Positions 33,301-48,300 of a stretch of 64,000 nt of DNA are shown in pieces. The stretch's first letter is position 1. Every line of letters starts with the position of its first letter. Under the pieces are notes generated by a model. That model searched no databases. It saw only the letters and a list, made by a program, of their open reading frames with translations, and was not told the origin of the DNA. The stretch is from assembly GCA_028015205.1 (NCBI GenBank), contig CM051519.1, positions 41,521,979 through 41,585,978 of the forward strand. The letters run 5' to 3'. The DNA comes from Mytilisepta virgata. Its lineage: Eukaryota; Mollusca; Bivalvia; Mytilida; Mytilidae. Made by a program: the position numbers and the translations under genes.

Positions 33301-36300
33301 TATTCTGCTAAATGTTGGACGGAAATTATATATGTCATAAATTCAAAACCGAGTTAAAACATAAGTTTTTAAAGGTTATCGGGGGGGGGGGGGGGGGGGG
33401 GGTGATATGTATGTCTATTGAAAAGGCTGTTTAAAGTAATTCATACCATGATATGATATAAAGCAAATTTGTTCATTCTTTACAGTTGTTTTCTGTAACC
33501 TGTATTTTTTCCTCAAATTGTTTATACATTTTTAAATTTTTTTTTTTTATATTGTGTATTTATATTATTCTGTATTATTCATTTTTTAAGGTAATTAAAC
33601 TCAATCTAGACCCCGCGACATCGTCATTTGGTTATCATTATATTGCCGGTATATAATTCTATCGAATCGAATACGCCTTACTGCCATTTCATTGTAAAAT
33701 CTGAAAATTGTAAATAATATAATAATTATAAAAGAATAAATAGATAAATAATATCTATTGTAAAATGTGACCCAGAAACACAAAAGAGCAACTACTAAAA
33801 TGTAAACAAATATGTTTTTGTATTCCCATTTGTCGACCCCATCCTCTGTTTTTATAACCAAATAAGTTGAACTACGTAAATTATTTAGTCGTGACCTCCT
33901 TGATTCACATATCGGAGGACTGGTCAGATTCAAATAATAATTGCTTTGTTTGTATTTCTAAGTAATATATCCAATCATTTGTAAAACTATTTTCGTTTTG
34001 AATTAAATTTGATAATCCATACCGTATAGTTTAAAATGTCCTTTAGATTAAAGATTATATACGAAGTAAGAAATTGTGTAATTCACCATAACCGATCTGT
34101 CTTAAGATTTACTAGGGCCGTGGGACGTCAGAGCGCATTCCGTATATAAAACTGGAAAATATTTCGAGGATTGTTTACAAGTCTTTAGTTGTAAAATTCT
34201 ACCAAAACTTTAACTGAAACTTATTATTTTCAGCTATGAATTAAATCTTGCAGAATTATTCAGTACAAGTTTTTTCCAATATTTTCTGAAAGTTAAGATA
34301 GTCCCAACGGCATTGAAATAAAATAGTTATAAATTTCATGTGGAACGAATCATGTAGTTTTAAAGTCTCATATACAAGGAATAAGTTATTCGTTGAATTC
34401 TGACGAAAAAAAAACATGTCTGTTACAAATGCTTTGACCAAAGATCTCGTTATTTGGAAAATTGAAAATACTTTCAAATCATACCTTTTACTTTATTTAC
34501 AGTCCCCATTACATATATGGTGCGTAAAATTTGCTTTCCTTTTCCGCAGTATCCCATGCCTACTAAAACTTCATTTATTAGTATGTTTCTAAAAGAGCAC
34601 CTGGGAGGGACCAAAAAGGGCCAAAATCGATAAAGAGCCTGTGACGCGAACTCCTATTTCATGAATGAATGAATGAATGTAAGGTTTTGGAATTCTAAAT
34701 TTGTTTAAAGGGGGAGGGTGGGGTGGGAGGGATCAAAAAGGGCCAAAACAGAAAAAGGCCATAATTACTAAAATTTTATCTAAAGAAAAAAAAATTGTGT
34801 GAAAAGGTTATTTGTTACAGATGCAAACTGTAATGCTAAGCATGCTTTTATTTTGCATTTTGAGGATTTAAAGGGCCAAAAAGGGAAAAGAGGTCAAAAA
34901 GTTAGATTACAGTAAAAGTAGGTTGATAAAATTCATTTCGTTGTATAGCATATGAATATTCATGAATTCATACATGAACATATCATGTGATTTTCCTTAC
35001 TTTTAAAACCCGTGCATTCTGTTTTTGAATTTATCGACTCTCGCTATAGCCTTGGTAGTACAGGTATATTTACGGATTTGGGTTATGTAGTTATTTTAAT
35101 AACGATTTGCATTTTTTTTGAACGTCGTTATATAATATTTAAATGTGTGGGTCAATATTCATGTTTTGATGTTCATTATTCATTTTGTTTGACATGTTTA
35201 TCATATAAACAGTTTGAATAAAGGTTATAGCGAGTAGCACACCTAAAATATTGTTGTGTTTTACTTTTATTCATAGAATAGAATTATTTTATATTCGGAC
35301 GAACGCAGTGAGGGAGAATATAATGATATATCTCTGCAAAGGTTATTTATAACAGATGCAAACTGTAATGCAATGGAAATTGAAAATGTTAAGAATGTTA
35401 GTTTACTAATAAATGTGCGGTGCGGGTATACTGTCGTTCCGACAGCTCCTACCTCTAGTTATATATTTTTATATTTACATATTTTAACAATTTATGTTGA
35501 TCCGAGCTCTATTGAGACACATGAACCCACATCGTTAGTTTATCAGAAGTCTTTAAGATGTTGATCAACTAAAGAATATCGGGGATTGACATAAAGATCT
35601 TTTATCCTAAAATAAACTTTGCATGGTTTATTTTAACTCGGGATAAGTTTTGTCTTTATCACTAAATTTGCATCAAAATCATCACTTTGATGAAACAAAT
35701 GTGGGGGTGCGGGTATAACTGTCGTCTCCGACAGTACTCTAGTTTAATTATCCCCGCACTTCGAATGAAATTCGAAGATATGTGTTATCGGTCCGTCCAT
35801 GCGTCCGTCCTTTAGATAATTTTGTCTCCAGAACTGCTCATTCATTTTTCACGTCATGCATTTAATTTCTATACAGCATTGTCACAAACTCTATGTAGCT
35901 GTACAATAAGGTTTTAGAATTTTGATTTTCAAAAATTGGAGCCCACCGGGGTCGAATTTCAAAAATTGGAAATTTAAACTTGTGACATAAACTCCCCATT
36001 CTTTTTTCATTTTATGCTTTTAAATTCTTTACAGTATTGTCACAAACTCTATGTAGATGTACAAAAAGGTTTGAGAATTTTGATTTTTTAAAGCTGGGGC
36101 CCACAGGAGTCGAACTTCGAAAATTGGAAATTTAAACGTGTGACCTGAACTCATCATTCATTTTTAACTTCCATACAGTATTGTAACATACTATATGTAT
36201 ATGTAGGTATTACTTTCCGGCGGCGACGGCGACGGCGGCGGCGGCGTAAACATTTTTAAAACTTTAATAACTGCACATGTAATACCTACAATTAAGATTT

Positions 36301-39300
36301 ATGGTCCACAAGGTAGCTTATCGTATAAGGTGTGCCGCAGTATACTTGTCCTGTGACCCTAACTTCATTTTCATGGTTCACTGACTTCATAAACATGAAT
36401 TTAAAATCTGCGTCCCAAGTTTCGTGGTTAAATCCATTTCTCAGAAACTGTAATACCTAGATCCACCGTATTTGGTCAATAGTTCTTGGTGGGTACATTT
36501 CAGTCTGATACCTGGGTTGGAACCTTGACCTCAATTTCATGCTTGATTGACTTTGTCACTGTTTCATGGTTAAGTCTATTTCTCAGCAACTAGAATACCT
36601 AGACACACCAAATTTGGTCAATAGATAGTTCTTGGTTGGTACATATCAGTCTGACACCTGGTTTAAGACCTTGACTTTAATTTCATGCTTGAGTGACTTT
36701 GTCACTTTTTCGTGGTTAAGTCCATTACCCAGAAACTAAAATACCGAGACCTGCCATATTTGGTCAATAGATAGTTCTTGGTGGGTTCATGTCAGTCTGA
36801 TACACGGGTTGGGACCTTGACCTCAATTTCATGCTTGAGTGCCATTGTCACTTTTTCATGGTTAAGTCCATTTCTCAGAAACTGTAATACCTAGACCCAC
36901 TGTATTTGGTCTATTGATAGTTCTAGGTGGGTACATGCCAGTCTGACACTTGTCTCTGGATCTTGACCTCAGTTTCATGGTTGATTGACTTTCATCCAAA
37001 TTTCTTGATGGAGTCCTTTTTCAGCAACTGTAATACCTAGACCTATCCGTGTTTGGTCTGTGGATAGTTCTTAGAAAGTAAATGCAAGTCTGACACCTGT
37101 CTCTGGACTTTGACCTCAATTGCATGCTTGAGTGACTTTGTCACATTTTCGAGATTACGTCCATTTCTCAGCAACTTTAATACCTAGACCCACCATATTT
37201 GGTCAATAGATAGCTCTTAGTGTATACATGTCGGTATGACACCTGCCTTTTGACCTTGACCTCAATTGCTTTTAACGCATTTTCATTTGAATTACAAAAT
37301 TTCGGGTATCAGATAATCATTATTTTATGTCCATGTGCATACTCAGGCGAGACAAGTGGTGTGTCCATTCTTGTTATGTTTCGGAGTTTAGTGTGCATTA
37401 TTGTTTAGGGGATAACTGAAGTCCGCCCCCGGGTGCGGGATTTTCTCGCTGCGTTGAAGAGCCATTGGTAGCCTTGAGCTGTTTTCTGCTCTTTGGTCAG
37501 GTTGTTGTCTCTTTGACACATTCCCCGTGTCCATTCTCTATTCTATCATTTGTATATTATATTGTTCCTTATTATCTGTAGACGCGCGAAAAGGTTTTGA
37601 ATTGTTCATTATTTTATAATCAACTTTGGGTATTGTGACGTCACCAACGTATTTTAAAATTCACATTCCGCAATTTAATTATTCCTGGGACGCTTTTATA
37701 TTCCTGGGTTAAATAAGTTATTCAAATGATTCTACCTGCAATATATTTTGGATCAGATTTTTTTTGAAAATAAAATTATAAGGATTGTTATAAATATACT
37801 AGCATAACCTACTTTGGCTAAATTACGCTTAAACATAAACCTCTTCGCAGAGTATGAGGCGTAAACTGCCTCAAAATAAGTTGTGTCATTTTTGAATTTT
37901 GGTTCATTTGTATGTTTCGGACTTTTAGTGTGGCGTCCATTTCGCTTAACTAGTATACTACGGGCCAGCTGAAGCCCGCCTCCGGGTGCGGGATTTTCTC
38001 GCTGTGTTGAGTAACCTTGGGCTGTTTCTGCTCTTTGGACCGGTTGTTGTCTCTATGACACATTCCCCGTTTCCATTCTCTATTCAAGGGGCCTCGGTGG
38101 CCGAGTGGTCTAGGTAGTTCGTCATGATTACTACTGATCGCTAGCCTGTCAACGCTGGGGTTGTGAGTTCGAATCTCACCTGTCGCGGGGTGTGTTCGAC
38201 TCCGATCTTAATTGACAAGGATTGCCAATTTTCCTACCGAAGGTCGGTGGTTCTCTCCGGGTACTCCGGCTTCCTCCACCAATAAAAACTGGCAGCCGCG
38301 AAATGGCCAAAATGTGCTGAAAACGGCGTTAAACCCCAAATAAACAAACAAACAAACATTCTCTATTCTATATCGTATAACCTGTTCCAAAATTGAAAAA
38401 AATTCAAGATTAAATTAAAAAATACACAAGGATATAAATTTTGCACAAACCAGCCAAGAAAAAAAACTTTCCTCACAAAGTATTTGCATTATTCTAAACC
38501 CTGGAAAACAGAAAAGCGAACCACAGAAATGCCAAATTTAATATATAAATTATTAAATTATACTATTTTTGCCGCCCCCCCCCCACACACACACAAAAAA
38601 AAAAAGAAATAAAGCGACGTAGGTTTTTTGTCCATGATTTTTCTTTCCTATTATATACATATTCATGTAACGCTTATCTTTCCAATTTCATAATTTACAA
38701 GATCCCTTTATTTTTAACTACTATAACTGAAGCATTATAACTGAAGCATTATGGATGTGTTATAGTAAGCCAAAACCCTATTGTATATTGCTGCAGTATG
38801 CAACTTACCTTACCTGATGTATTGCTGCAGTAAGCAACTTACCTGACCGTATGCATGAGATCAGAATCAGCGAAGGCAATGAATATTAAATTGGAAAGGG
38901 GTAAATTATAAATGCTCCGTATAAGATAACGAAACTGCACATTAAAATTATTTCACTCATTGTAATTTTATTTCAGTAAAAGTACACGGAGTAACGCCGA
39001 ACAGGGGAAGTTTAAACGGAGAAACACGACTAACTATAGATGGCAGAGAATTTTCTGCTGATCAATACGGTGCAGGAAACAAAGTAAAATTGGTATCATC
39101 AACAGCAGAATATGACTGTCCTGTCCATACAGATGGTTCAACAGAAATACAAATTATGTGTTATACCCCACAGTAAGTATTGTTACTTTTGATATACATG
39201 TTTGTTTTATATATGTAACTCAATCATATTTGTTTTGTACTGTACCTATGCCCTACATAGGCCCATTAATTGGCTAATAAAAACTCTTCTTCTTCTATAT

Positions 39301-42300
39301 GATATTATACATTCACAAACTGACCTACTACGGCATCAGTAGAGTTTAATGCTTTTATTCAGACTAAGTAATTAAATCATCTTTCCATTAATCACTCTCT
39401 CGATACCGAATTTTGGCATATATAAAAATATTCACAGAGAAAATAGACTTTGCTCTGGATGAAAGGTGCTAGATGATGAATACCATTTTTTCTTACATTG
39501 TAAATCCAATACTCAGTTAAGAACTAATCTATTTGATAAGCTTGTAGAAATAAATCAACAATCTGGCGACGAAGAATCACAAAATTTTGATATACTTAAT
39601 CCAAAAAGATGAACTTTTACCGAATGTTTGTGACTTTATAAAGCGGTCATTGGAACTGCGAAATATGGTCCATGTCGGTCAAAGCAGAGACTCGGTATAT
39701 AAAACACATGTCTCTGGTCAAAGTTTTTTAGTTATTTACATTTTCCTGTATAACTTACAATAATAAAGCACTAAATTAATACTACTGACAACTATTCTAG
39801 GTATAGTATTGCATCTTATCTCATTATCTGACCTTGTCAATCTATTACATCACGACAGGGATCATATAATACTTCATATACAGTTTCTGGTCACGATAAT
39901 AATCTCATCAGAAGTAACTATATCAGGTTTATCCAAGGACGTATATCAGTTATACGTCCTTGGGTTTATCTCATTTATGCACGATAATGCCTACTGCATA
40001 GTTAATATATAATGTATGAATATTAAGTCCCAGGCAATTACCCTTGGTAGGAAAAATATTACACTAATACCCCCCCCCCAAAAAAAAAAAATAAATAAAT
40101 AAAACGGAATACTTGAATCTGCATATGATTTGACTCTTATACTCTATCGACTGGATCATTTTTTTATATGTTCTTTACGCCTTAAAGTTAGATATTTGAG
40201 ACCAGATAAAACATTTGTGGGAAAGTTGAAAACTTCACGTCTTGCAAAATTACAATCAATAATGAACTTTTTAAGCTTAGCCTGGAGCTAACATTGAATA
40301 TAACTTATTTGAACAAGTGTTATAATGTCTCCTTTTGTCACATTTGTATTGTTTCTTGAAGAGGCGATACATCTTGGCTTTCTCAGTACTATCAGTACGT
40401 TACTTTCAGCAAGCCTACAAACAACTACATTATAGATCTTAAAACAAATTGTATAATAAATTTTTTAAAGATATTGTGACATAAATTGATTGACAAGATT
40501 TCAGATGTTCATTAAATCCACATTGTTTCATCCATAGTCTCATTCTCATCCTCTTTCTCACTTTCACCCAAATGAGAAACCAGAGTGAGTTGTATTTTCC
40601 TAACCAATGTAGGTAAGGGAGATAATAAATTTGTCTCCCTTTTAGGCTCCGGACAAAAGGGAGAGAATTTAATTATCTCCCTTACCTACATTGGTTAGGA
40701 AAGATAACTCACTCTGGTTCCTCATTGTTGTCATTACATGGTATTACCTTTTACTGATTGAAAATAGTAACAAGGTGTTTGTATTAAACTTCAGTATGCT
40801 GAATATTTAAAATTTAAATAAACTTAAATTGACCAAAATTACGTACCAGCTTGCCTTTACTTGAAAAATAACACAAAGTCAAATCCAATACTGTGAATTC
40901 TTTTTTTCAAATTGCCTTTAGCATGAGTCATTAAATATTAGAGGTCTGATTTCACAATTTTATCAAAATTTTAAGCTTTTTTGCAACAAAATAAGTTAAG
41001 TTTCACCTTTATATGAAACCAATCACAATTTTCTCCTATGTGTCTTATGAATTGTATAACATGTATAATTTTTTTACAGGCGTATGATAGAAGGAGACTA
41101 TTATATAAGAGTATCTGTAGATGGAAAAGATGTTCCACTAGATAGTCACTGTAATGGAAATCCTAACAGTGGAGACTGTAAATTTTCTGTAAGTATTTGT
41201 ATTTAACTAATTATTAACATGAGATGAAAACTTGCATACATGTTTATTAATCCATTATTCTGGTACCAGTACTCTATCATTTTCAAATGGTAAAACAAGT
41301 TTATAGAAACTTGGACTACCAACACAATAGCTTAATAATTTTGAATGTTGTTACCTTATATTCGGATTGCGTCCACTTATTATTGTGATTCTTGGCAACA
41401 ATTAAGAATAATGGGAATGTTAATTAATGTAATTCATGTATATATGTGTTGCAATAAAATACTTCTAACTTAAGTTTAAATTTGAGGCTTAATTATTGCA
41501 ATTTTCACACTATCTCTTTTTTTCATTACGGTAATTAAAACCTGACATTAATTTTTGTAATAAACAGTATATGTTTGCAAATATTTTAGGCAAAAAGTAG
41601 TGTAACACCAACAATTACACAGATAGAACCAATATCACAGTCAGGACCTCCTGGTAAGAATTATTTCATATTTCATTCAACTGAGTTGGCTTCACTACAA
41701 AATATCTATAAATTTTCACTTATTTTGTTCATTTTTTATTTTGAAAATTCAATGAGAAGTGTAGGTCACAAATGTGTTTTAGTACTTTATGTAGCCCTAA
41801 TTGTGTCCTCATTTTTCATTAATTTAAGATGTTACTTTTGAAGAGTACCAATAGGAGTTGATGGCTTTGTGTAATCCTCTTTAAACAAAAACAAAAAAAA
41901 AAAAGAAATAAATTACTTTAAAAAAAAAAATGGTACTTGTGTATTTTCATTTTGATATTAAGCATTGTGAGTTCAGAATTATTTACTGTTTTAAGTAACG
42001 TATCGTAGATTCCAGCATCTGAATCAGAAAAAAATCCATTTTGCTGGTCATGTTTGTTATTTTATGATCTCCATGTTTAGAAGTAGTAAAATCAATTAAC
42101 ATTGGGTAAAATATATATGTATGAAATATTTATTTCATTGATGCATTGACCACATCACAGTTTTTAAAAAATTAAAAATTTAACCTGTAATCCAGTTTAC
42201 CAAAGTTTACTAGTTTGTCTTGAAAGTGTATCTTTGATGAAACCAATGGTAAATCGTCACCATTGTAATTGTACTTGGTTTCATTATGAGACTGACCTGG

Positions 42301-45300
42301 ACTTTACAAAATACTATTTTGAATCCTGCAGGAAGAGTTTCATAAATTGTTTGTAATTACTGCGAACTGTCTTAAACTTTAATTCTTATCACATGTATGA
42401 GGAAAAGCTGAAATCTCAACTGTCAATAAAGTTACACGCACCGTGGATAACATTCACGATTGGGAATTATTCCAATCACAAATTGTGAAAAAAAAACCAT
42501 GTATTATTTCATTTGGAATTGCCCCGTTTACCGGACCTAAATGAATGGGCAAAAAATGCCTGACAATGTATGAGTAATTTTATCACGGCTGTAAAGCAAT
42601 ATACTGTGTTACACACCACTTGATGTTACTTAAGACGCATTAAAGATATTTTAAGAGGTTTTATTTTAATACTGAGAGGATACATAAAAATACTTTAAGA
42701 TAATAATTTAATGTTATAGAATATTACATAGTACGTAATAATTTAAAAACTTTTCAGTTCATCTTACTATCATAAAATTTGCCCTGTAGGGGGAGTTAAC
42801 ACCACAGAGTACTTTTAATATGATTTGTGGGCAATAAATAGCAGAGAATTTGGTTTTTATCTTTTGATCTCTTTTGGATAGAAAATTAAATACTTGTTAT
42901 TTCATGCATATACTTGTATCTAATCCCTGACACAATGTTCCAAAGTATAACATGTCTTTTTATTATGTATGATTGGAAATTAAATTTGATGAAATAGATG
43001 AAAACTTAAAACTTTCCATTAATAATTGGTAGAAAAGGTTTGATTTAAACAGTAGAAGGACATGTATGTACAGTTGATTGCTCTTGTAATCTAAAAAATA
43101 TTTAATCAAAGAATTCCTGATATGTGAAAATTTTCTGGTCCTATCTTCTGTAAATTAAATTTCTTAAAAATGAAATTTATATATGATATTGTTTATGAAC
43201 ATTTTCTTCAACGTGACAGCCTTCATTTGTAATAATGATGTTAATGCCAATAGTATTTAAAACAGTATTTGAAAAGAAATTTGCGCCATTAATACAAAAA
43301 TGACAATTTGTAACAATTAAAGAAGAAAGATCATGTAATGAAAATGATAACATAACATTAGAATAAAATTTGAAAAAAAAACACATAAAAAAAAAACACA
43401 ACAAATCAAAAACGAATAAAAAAAAATCGCATTGAATAACCAAAAACAAAATGCAGATAGGGAATAAAATGCAAAAAAATGAATAAAACAAGATTAAAAT
43501 AATTCATTTAAATAAATTCAGTGTACTTTAATTGAAAATATAAAGCTGTCTAAAATGTATTGCCTTGTCTAATGAAAAATAGTTAGGCTATGTTATGCTA
43601 TATTCAAATTTTCAGAAATTTATACCCTTTCTTATGATAAAAAAAATTTATATTTCTTGATAATTTTAAATTTTGTGTGATTGTGGCTTCAGTAATCTTG
43701 GTTTTAAACCCCCCAAAAAATGAATGGAAATGACAAAAATCTTGCTTGATACTGTAGTGCCTTAGAAGCTGATAATATTTTTTTGATCTAATAGAATTTT
43801 TTTATTTTTAGGTGGTTTTTTGAAACTGTATGGTAAAATATTTTCTGGTGTCTTTGGAAGTAATGTTGCGTCTGATGAGATCACCAATGGAGTGTCAGAA
43901 AGGATTCTCAGGTAAACACATATTTTTTTGACATTAAAATTTGTTATTCTAATTTTCAACAAGAAAATGAAATTATATTCACAGCTATACAAAAGCCTTT
44001 TTTGGGGAAATGTGACACTTTACACTTGAAACAACTTATAAATAATTACATAAGATACATTTCACGAGTTTAATTACGTAATATATCAGACACACAATTA
44101 GAAGTTTAATTTTAAATATGAATTGATACCAACAATATTTGCTACATCCTGTTACAGATTTCATAAATGTCATATTCATTACAATTAGTACAAAACTATA
44201 CTTATTGTTCATGTAACTTATCGTAGAAATAAACTTTTGTTAAACTAAATCTTCCTTATGGAAGTATATTGGTAGATAGGAAAAAAATAAAAGGAATGTT
44301 TGCTTGAAGTTTGTATGTTAGTTACTGTTTTGTATTTTCAGGGTTTATGCTGCTGCCCAGTTGTGTGAACTCAGGGGTGAAAATGATACATTGTAAGTAA
44401 CGGTTATATTTATGCTCCTCCACGAATGTGGCTGGGGCATATAGATTAACCCTTGTCCCTCCGTACGTACGTCTCTATTCGGTTAAGTTTTGCATTTAGC
44501 TCCATTTCTCAGAAACCTATAGCAATATATCAATGATATTTCACCACTACAGTCCTCCTGTATAGTACAACACAGTTCAGCAACACTTGGGTCGCTATGA
44601 CCTACATTTGATGCTTCAATGACTTTGGTTAAGTTTTGCATTTAGGTTCATTTCTCAGAAACCTATTGTAATATATCATTGATATTTCTCCACTACAATA
44701 ATTGGGTTTTTATGACCTACCTTGAGCGACTGGTTAAGTTTTGCATTTAGGTTCATTTCTTTGGAACTAAGCATAGTGTATCAACGAAACTTCATCAGTG
44801 GATGTGTCTTGGATAGTACTGAGCATTCATACATGATGACCTACATTTTAGGCAGAACGCCCATGTCATACAGACACAATTTCTAGTTTATAATTGAAGT
44901 GAAAATTCTCTACTTATTGATAAATTCTGGTTAATACAAAAAAAAACCAAAAGGAACAGCAGAACTAATTTCTTCAACATTTTCATATGTCTTTGGTCCC
45001 CCTTATGATTTGGCATCACAGCTGCATGTAGAACACACAGGACTATTCAGTTTCTAAGTATTATAAGTATTTAAAATGACTATAGTTTAACAAACATACA
45101 GTGAAGCTGATTTTAAAATAAATTGATTTTTTTTACTATTAAGTAAGATGTGTTACTAAGTAAAAGTAAGTAAGATAAGATGAAAGAGTAAGTCAAACTA
45201 AAAACATTACTTTTTAAAAGTAACCGAAAGAAATGGGCAATAATAGAATGTTGATATTATTTGTCACATGGCAAAATTGTTTCTTGACATGTACAAATTT

Positions 45301-48300
45301 TTATATATGGCAAAAATATTTTGTAATGACCATTCTTTTTGTAGCCATGGTTTAGAACTAGACAATGATGGAGACAGCACATGGGGTTACATGAAATGTT
45401 TAATGAAAGGAACTTATGTTGGTAAGTCCAATAGTTCTCATTAAATGTAATAAAGTTTAGAATTATCAATTTAAGTTATTACTGAAAACTTATAAGACAG
45501 TAAAGATCTGATATATAAACTGTTTTTGTTTACACTTACACTATGTCTTGGTAATCTTATAGGATTATTGTTACAAGCTTGTATATGATGGTCTTCTGGT
45601 TTATCGGGGGTATATACTTCAAAATTACTTGATTCTTATGCCAATAAGTGAAGTTTTCAGAATGAACTGTTTAAACAAGCACCTCTAAAAAGATGTCACA
45701 ACCTTTGACTTCTAAGTTTTGCTTCTTTCAACAAGGATGAATATTGGTGGAACTGGATCCCTAGGGGTTATTGAATAAAGGGGAATATGTCTTTAATGTT
45801 TTAGAAATTCTGCACTTTCCTCAAACATACAAGGGGGCCTCGGTGGCCGAGTGGTCTAGGTAGTTCGTCATGACTACTAATGATCACTAGCCTGTCAACA
45901 CTGAGGTTGTGAGGTCGAATCTCACCTTTGGCGTGGTGTGTTTGACTCCATTCTAAATTGACAAGGATTGCCAATTTTCCTACTGAAGGTCGGTGGTTCT
46001 CTCTGGGTACTTCGGCTTCCTCCACCAATAAAAACTGGTCACCGCGAAATAGCCAAATGTGCTGAAAATGGCGTAAAACCCCAACTAAACAAACAAACAT
46101 ACAAGCATAATATCAAAATCTAGAAAATTATATAAATGTTCAAGAAAACAACTGTCATGTCAGTAATTATCAAAGATGTTTTGTTTAGAGTAGTTCCTCT
46201 ATATTGATCTTTTTAGGGCCACCTGTTGTAGAATTCAAATTTTATTTTAGTTAGTTGAATATTTTTCTTACCTCTAATAATTGATTAATGAAATGTACTT
46301 TTGATATTGTTTTAATATATTATAGGTAATAACAATGCTAGTTTCATCCTTGAAGGAGAATATGGAAGGTAAGTTCTGATATCATGCAAATATAAAAAAA
46401 ATACTCTGGATTAACTGATTTTGACGGATATCATGTCTTTGTGCTTTAATGAATTTGCTTTTTGTATAAGACTGAAATTCTGAGTCTTTTAATAAGAGGT
46501 AGAAATAAGGACTAAAGCATTGTGTAATATGCATTGTCAAGCACATATGTTTGAAAGAGTTCACGATAGAGATTTATTTTTCATTAAATGTTATGAATTA
46601 ACTATTTATATATGTACTACAATGACTGTAGGCTTTTGATTAATGTCTCTATTCTTTTTTTAAAGATCTATGCCAGACTCAAATTTATTACGAGTGGCTA
46701 GCAATGACCAGATTTACATGTTCCAGACATATGCTGAAGTTACAAGTGTAAATCCATCCACCGGCAGTGTACAGGGTGGAACGCAACTAACAATAACTGG
46801 ACAAAATTTTGATGAAACTAAATCACCAGTGAAAGTTTTAGTAGGAGGTATGGACCTAAATTATATTCTTAATGTTTTAAAAAAGAATTTGGTAATATTT
46901 TATGTTTATAAATGAAACCTTTTTGCTTTTCTAATATTTGAAATAGTTTTATTACATTTTCAGTAAAATGTGGGTTTTTAAAAATTATTTAAAATATTTG
47001 AATGAAGTAAAAATATTAGCCTTTCAAAAAATCTTGTGATCCAAATTAAAATAAAACCTATTCTACTAAAGATATCTTATTTCATTTGAAATATAAGTTA
47101 TCTTATATATGAAAATATATTGGGAATAAAAATTTAAATATATAAATTTTTCTTATAGGCACAGAATGTCCAGTCAAACAACAAATATCAAGCAATCAGA
47201 TTGTTTGCACAACTGCATCAGAATTATCTGCCCCTAAATATGCTGGTAAGACCGTAAACGATAAATTACTAAGATTTATAGTTAATTAAAACATTTGATT
47301 TGTACAGCTCCTAAAATGGGTGACAGACAAAGACTATATACAGTTTAATTCTTTCTCATTGAATTTATATTTTATTTTATTTGAAAAGTGCTTATTAATT
47401 ATACATTTGATGCCTTTTATTATCAGGAAAGGTGCCAATTTCGAAATTTGTTCTTGATAATGTATGAACCATATCTTTATTTCAGGCAACAGGGGCTTGA
47501 TTTATGAACAATTTAACGAAACCTTATTCGGCTACAATGCTTTGACCAATGTCCGTAATTTACTAACAAATGCAACAGATTATTCAACATCAGTTATTGA
47601 TCACTTCTACTTTCTGGAGAAGGCAGGGAACCAGTACTCAACCAGAATCCATGGTTATTTTGTTCCTCCACACAGTGGAGAATACACACTGCACATAAAA
47701 TGTGACGATGCTGCCAGATTATATCTAAGTACTGATGAAGATCCTGCTAATAAGGTATAAAAAATATTTAATTATGGTCATCTGCTATTGTTACATGTGT
47801 AACATTTATTGAATATACAATATATGTACATTGTCAGAAAATATACAATTTATTTGTACGAGCTTTAGAAACGGGTAAAAATGCAAGGTTTAATTGACAT
47901 TTCTTGCCTGTTTCGCTGTCAGTACAAATAAATTCTATATTTTCTGACAATGTATATATATTGATTTTATCCTGCAACTATAAATTGTTATCTGTTTAAG
48001 TCCTTAAAATGTCACATTTATAGCCTATTTTCTGAAGGTCGATTTTTGCCGTGTAATATAGGGATAACATGACATCATAAATACTGTGAACTAGAACGCA
48101 ATACAAACTTTCATTGTAAGTGAGGATAAGGATACCAGTAGATGATATTATGCTACCGCACGTATATCGAGAAAAAAATATTCGACTTAATTTGGATAGT
48201 AAATTGGCCAATTGCAGGATAAAAAAGGTATTTTCCCACCCTGCAAGTATTTTTGGTATATAAACCTTACAGCGAGCTATAATAAGGTATTACCATGATA

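Larger units (their letters stand above)
30321..38976. other. PKHD1L1 intron 1 (8.7 kb)
   Basis: No exon recognised. It contains ATA/GAT trinucleotide repeats (about 30622-30690), a run of 22 G (33381-33402), an ATGA microsatellite (34660-34678), tandem units at 35800-36180 and 36290-37250, two copies of a mytilid-type repeat (37374-37545 and 37911-38085) and a SINE. Open frames at 31123-31539 and on the minus strand at 33601-33933 have no recognisable homology. Confidence 0.5.

Noticed and set aside
33601..33933. 110-codon minus-strand frame with hydrophobic segments
   Set aside because: AT-rich DNA easily yields hydrophobic frames; there is no homology I recognise, no splice context, and it lies inside PKHD1L1 intron 1.
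38087..38200. Possible tRNA gene (A and B boxes present)
   Set aside because: The same head occurs in five copies, each fused to the same 3' body and flanked by target duplications, so these are SINEs rather than functional tRNA genes.
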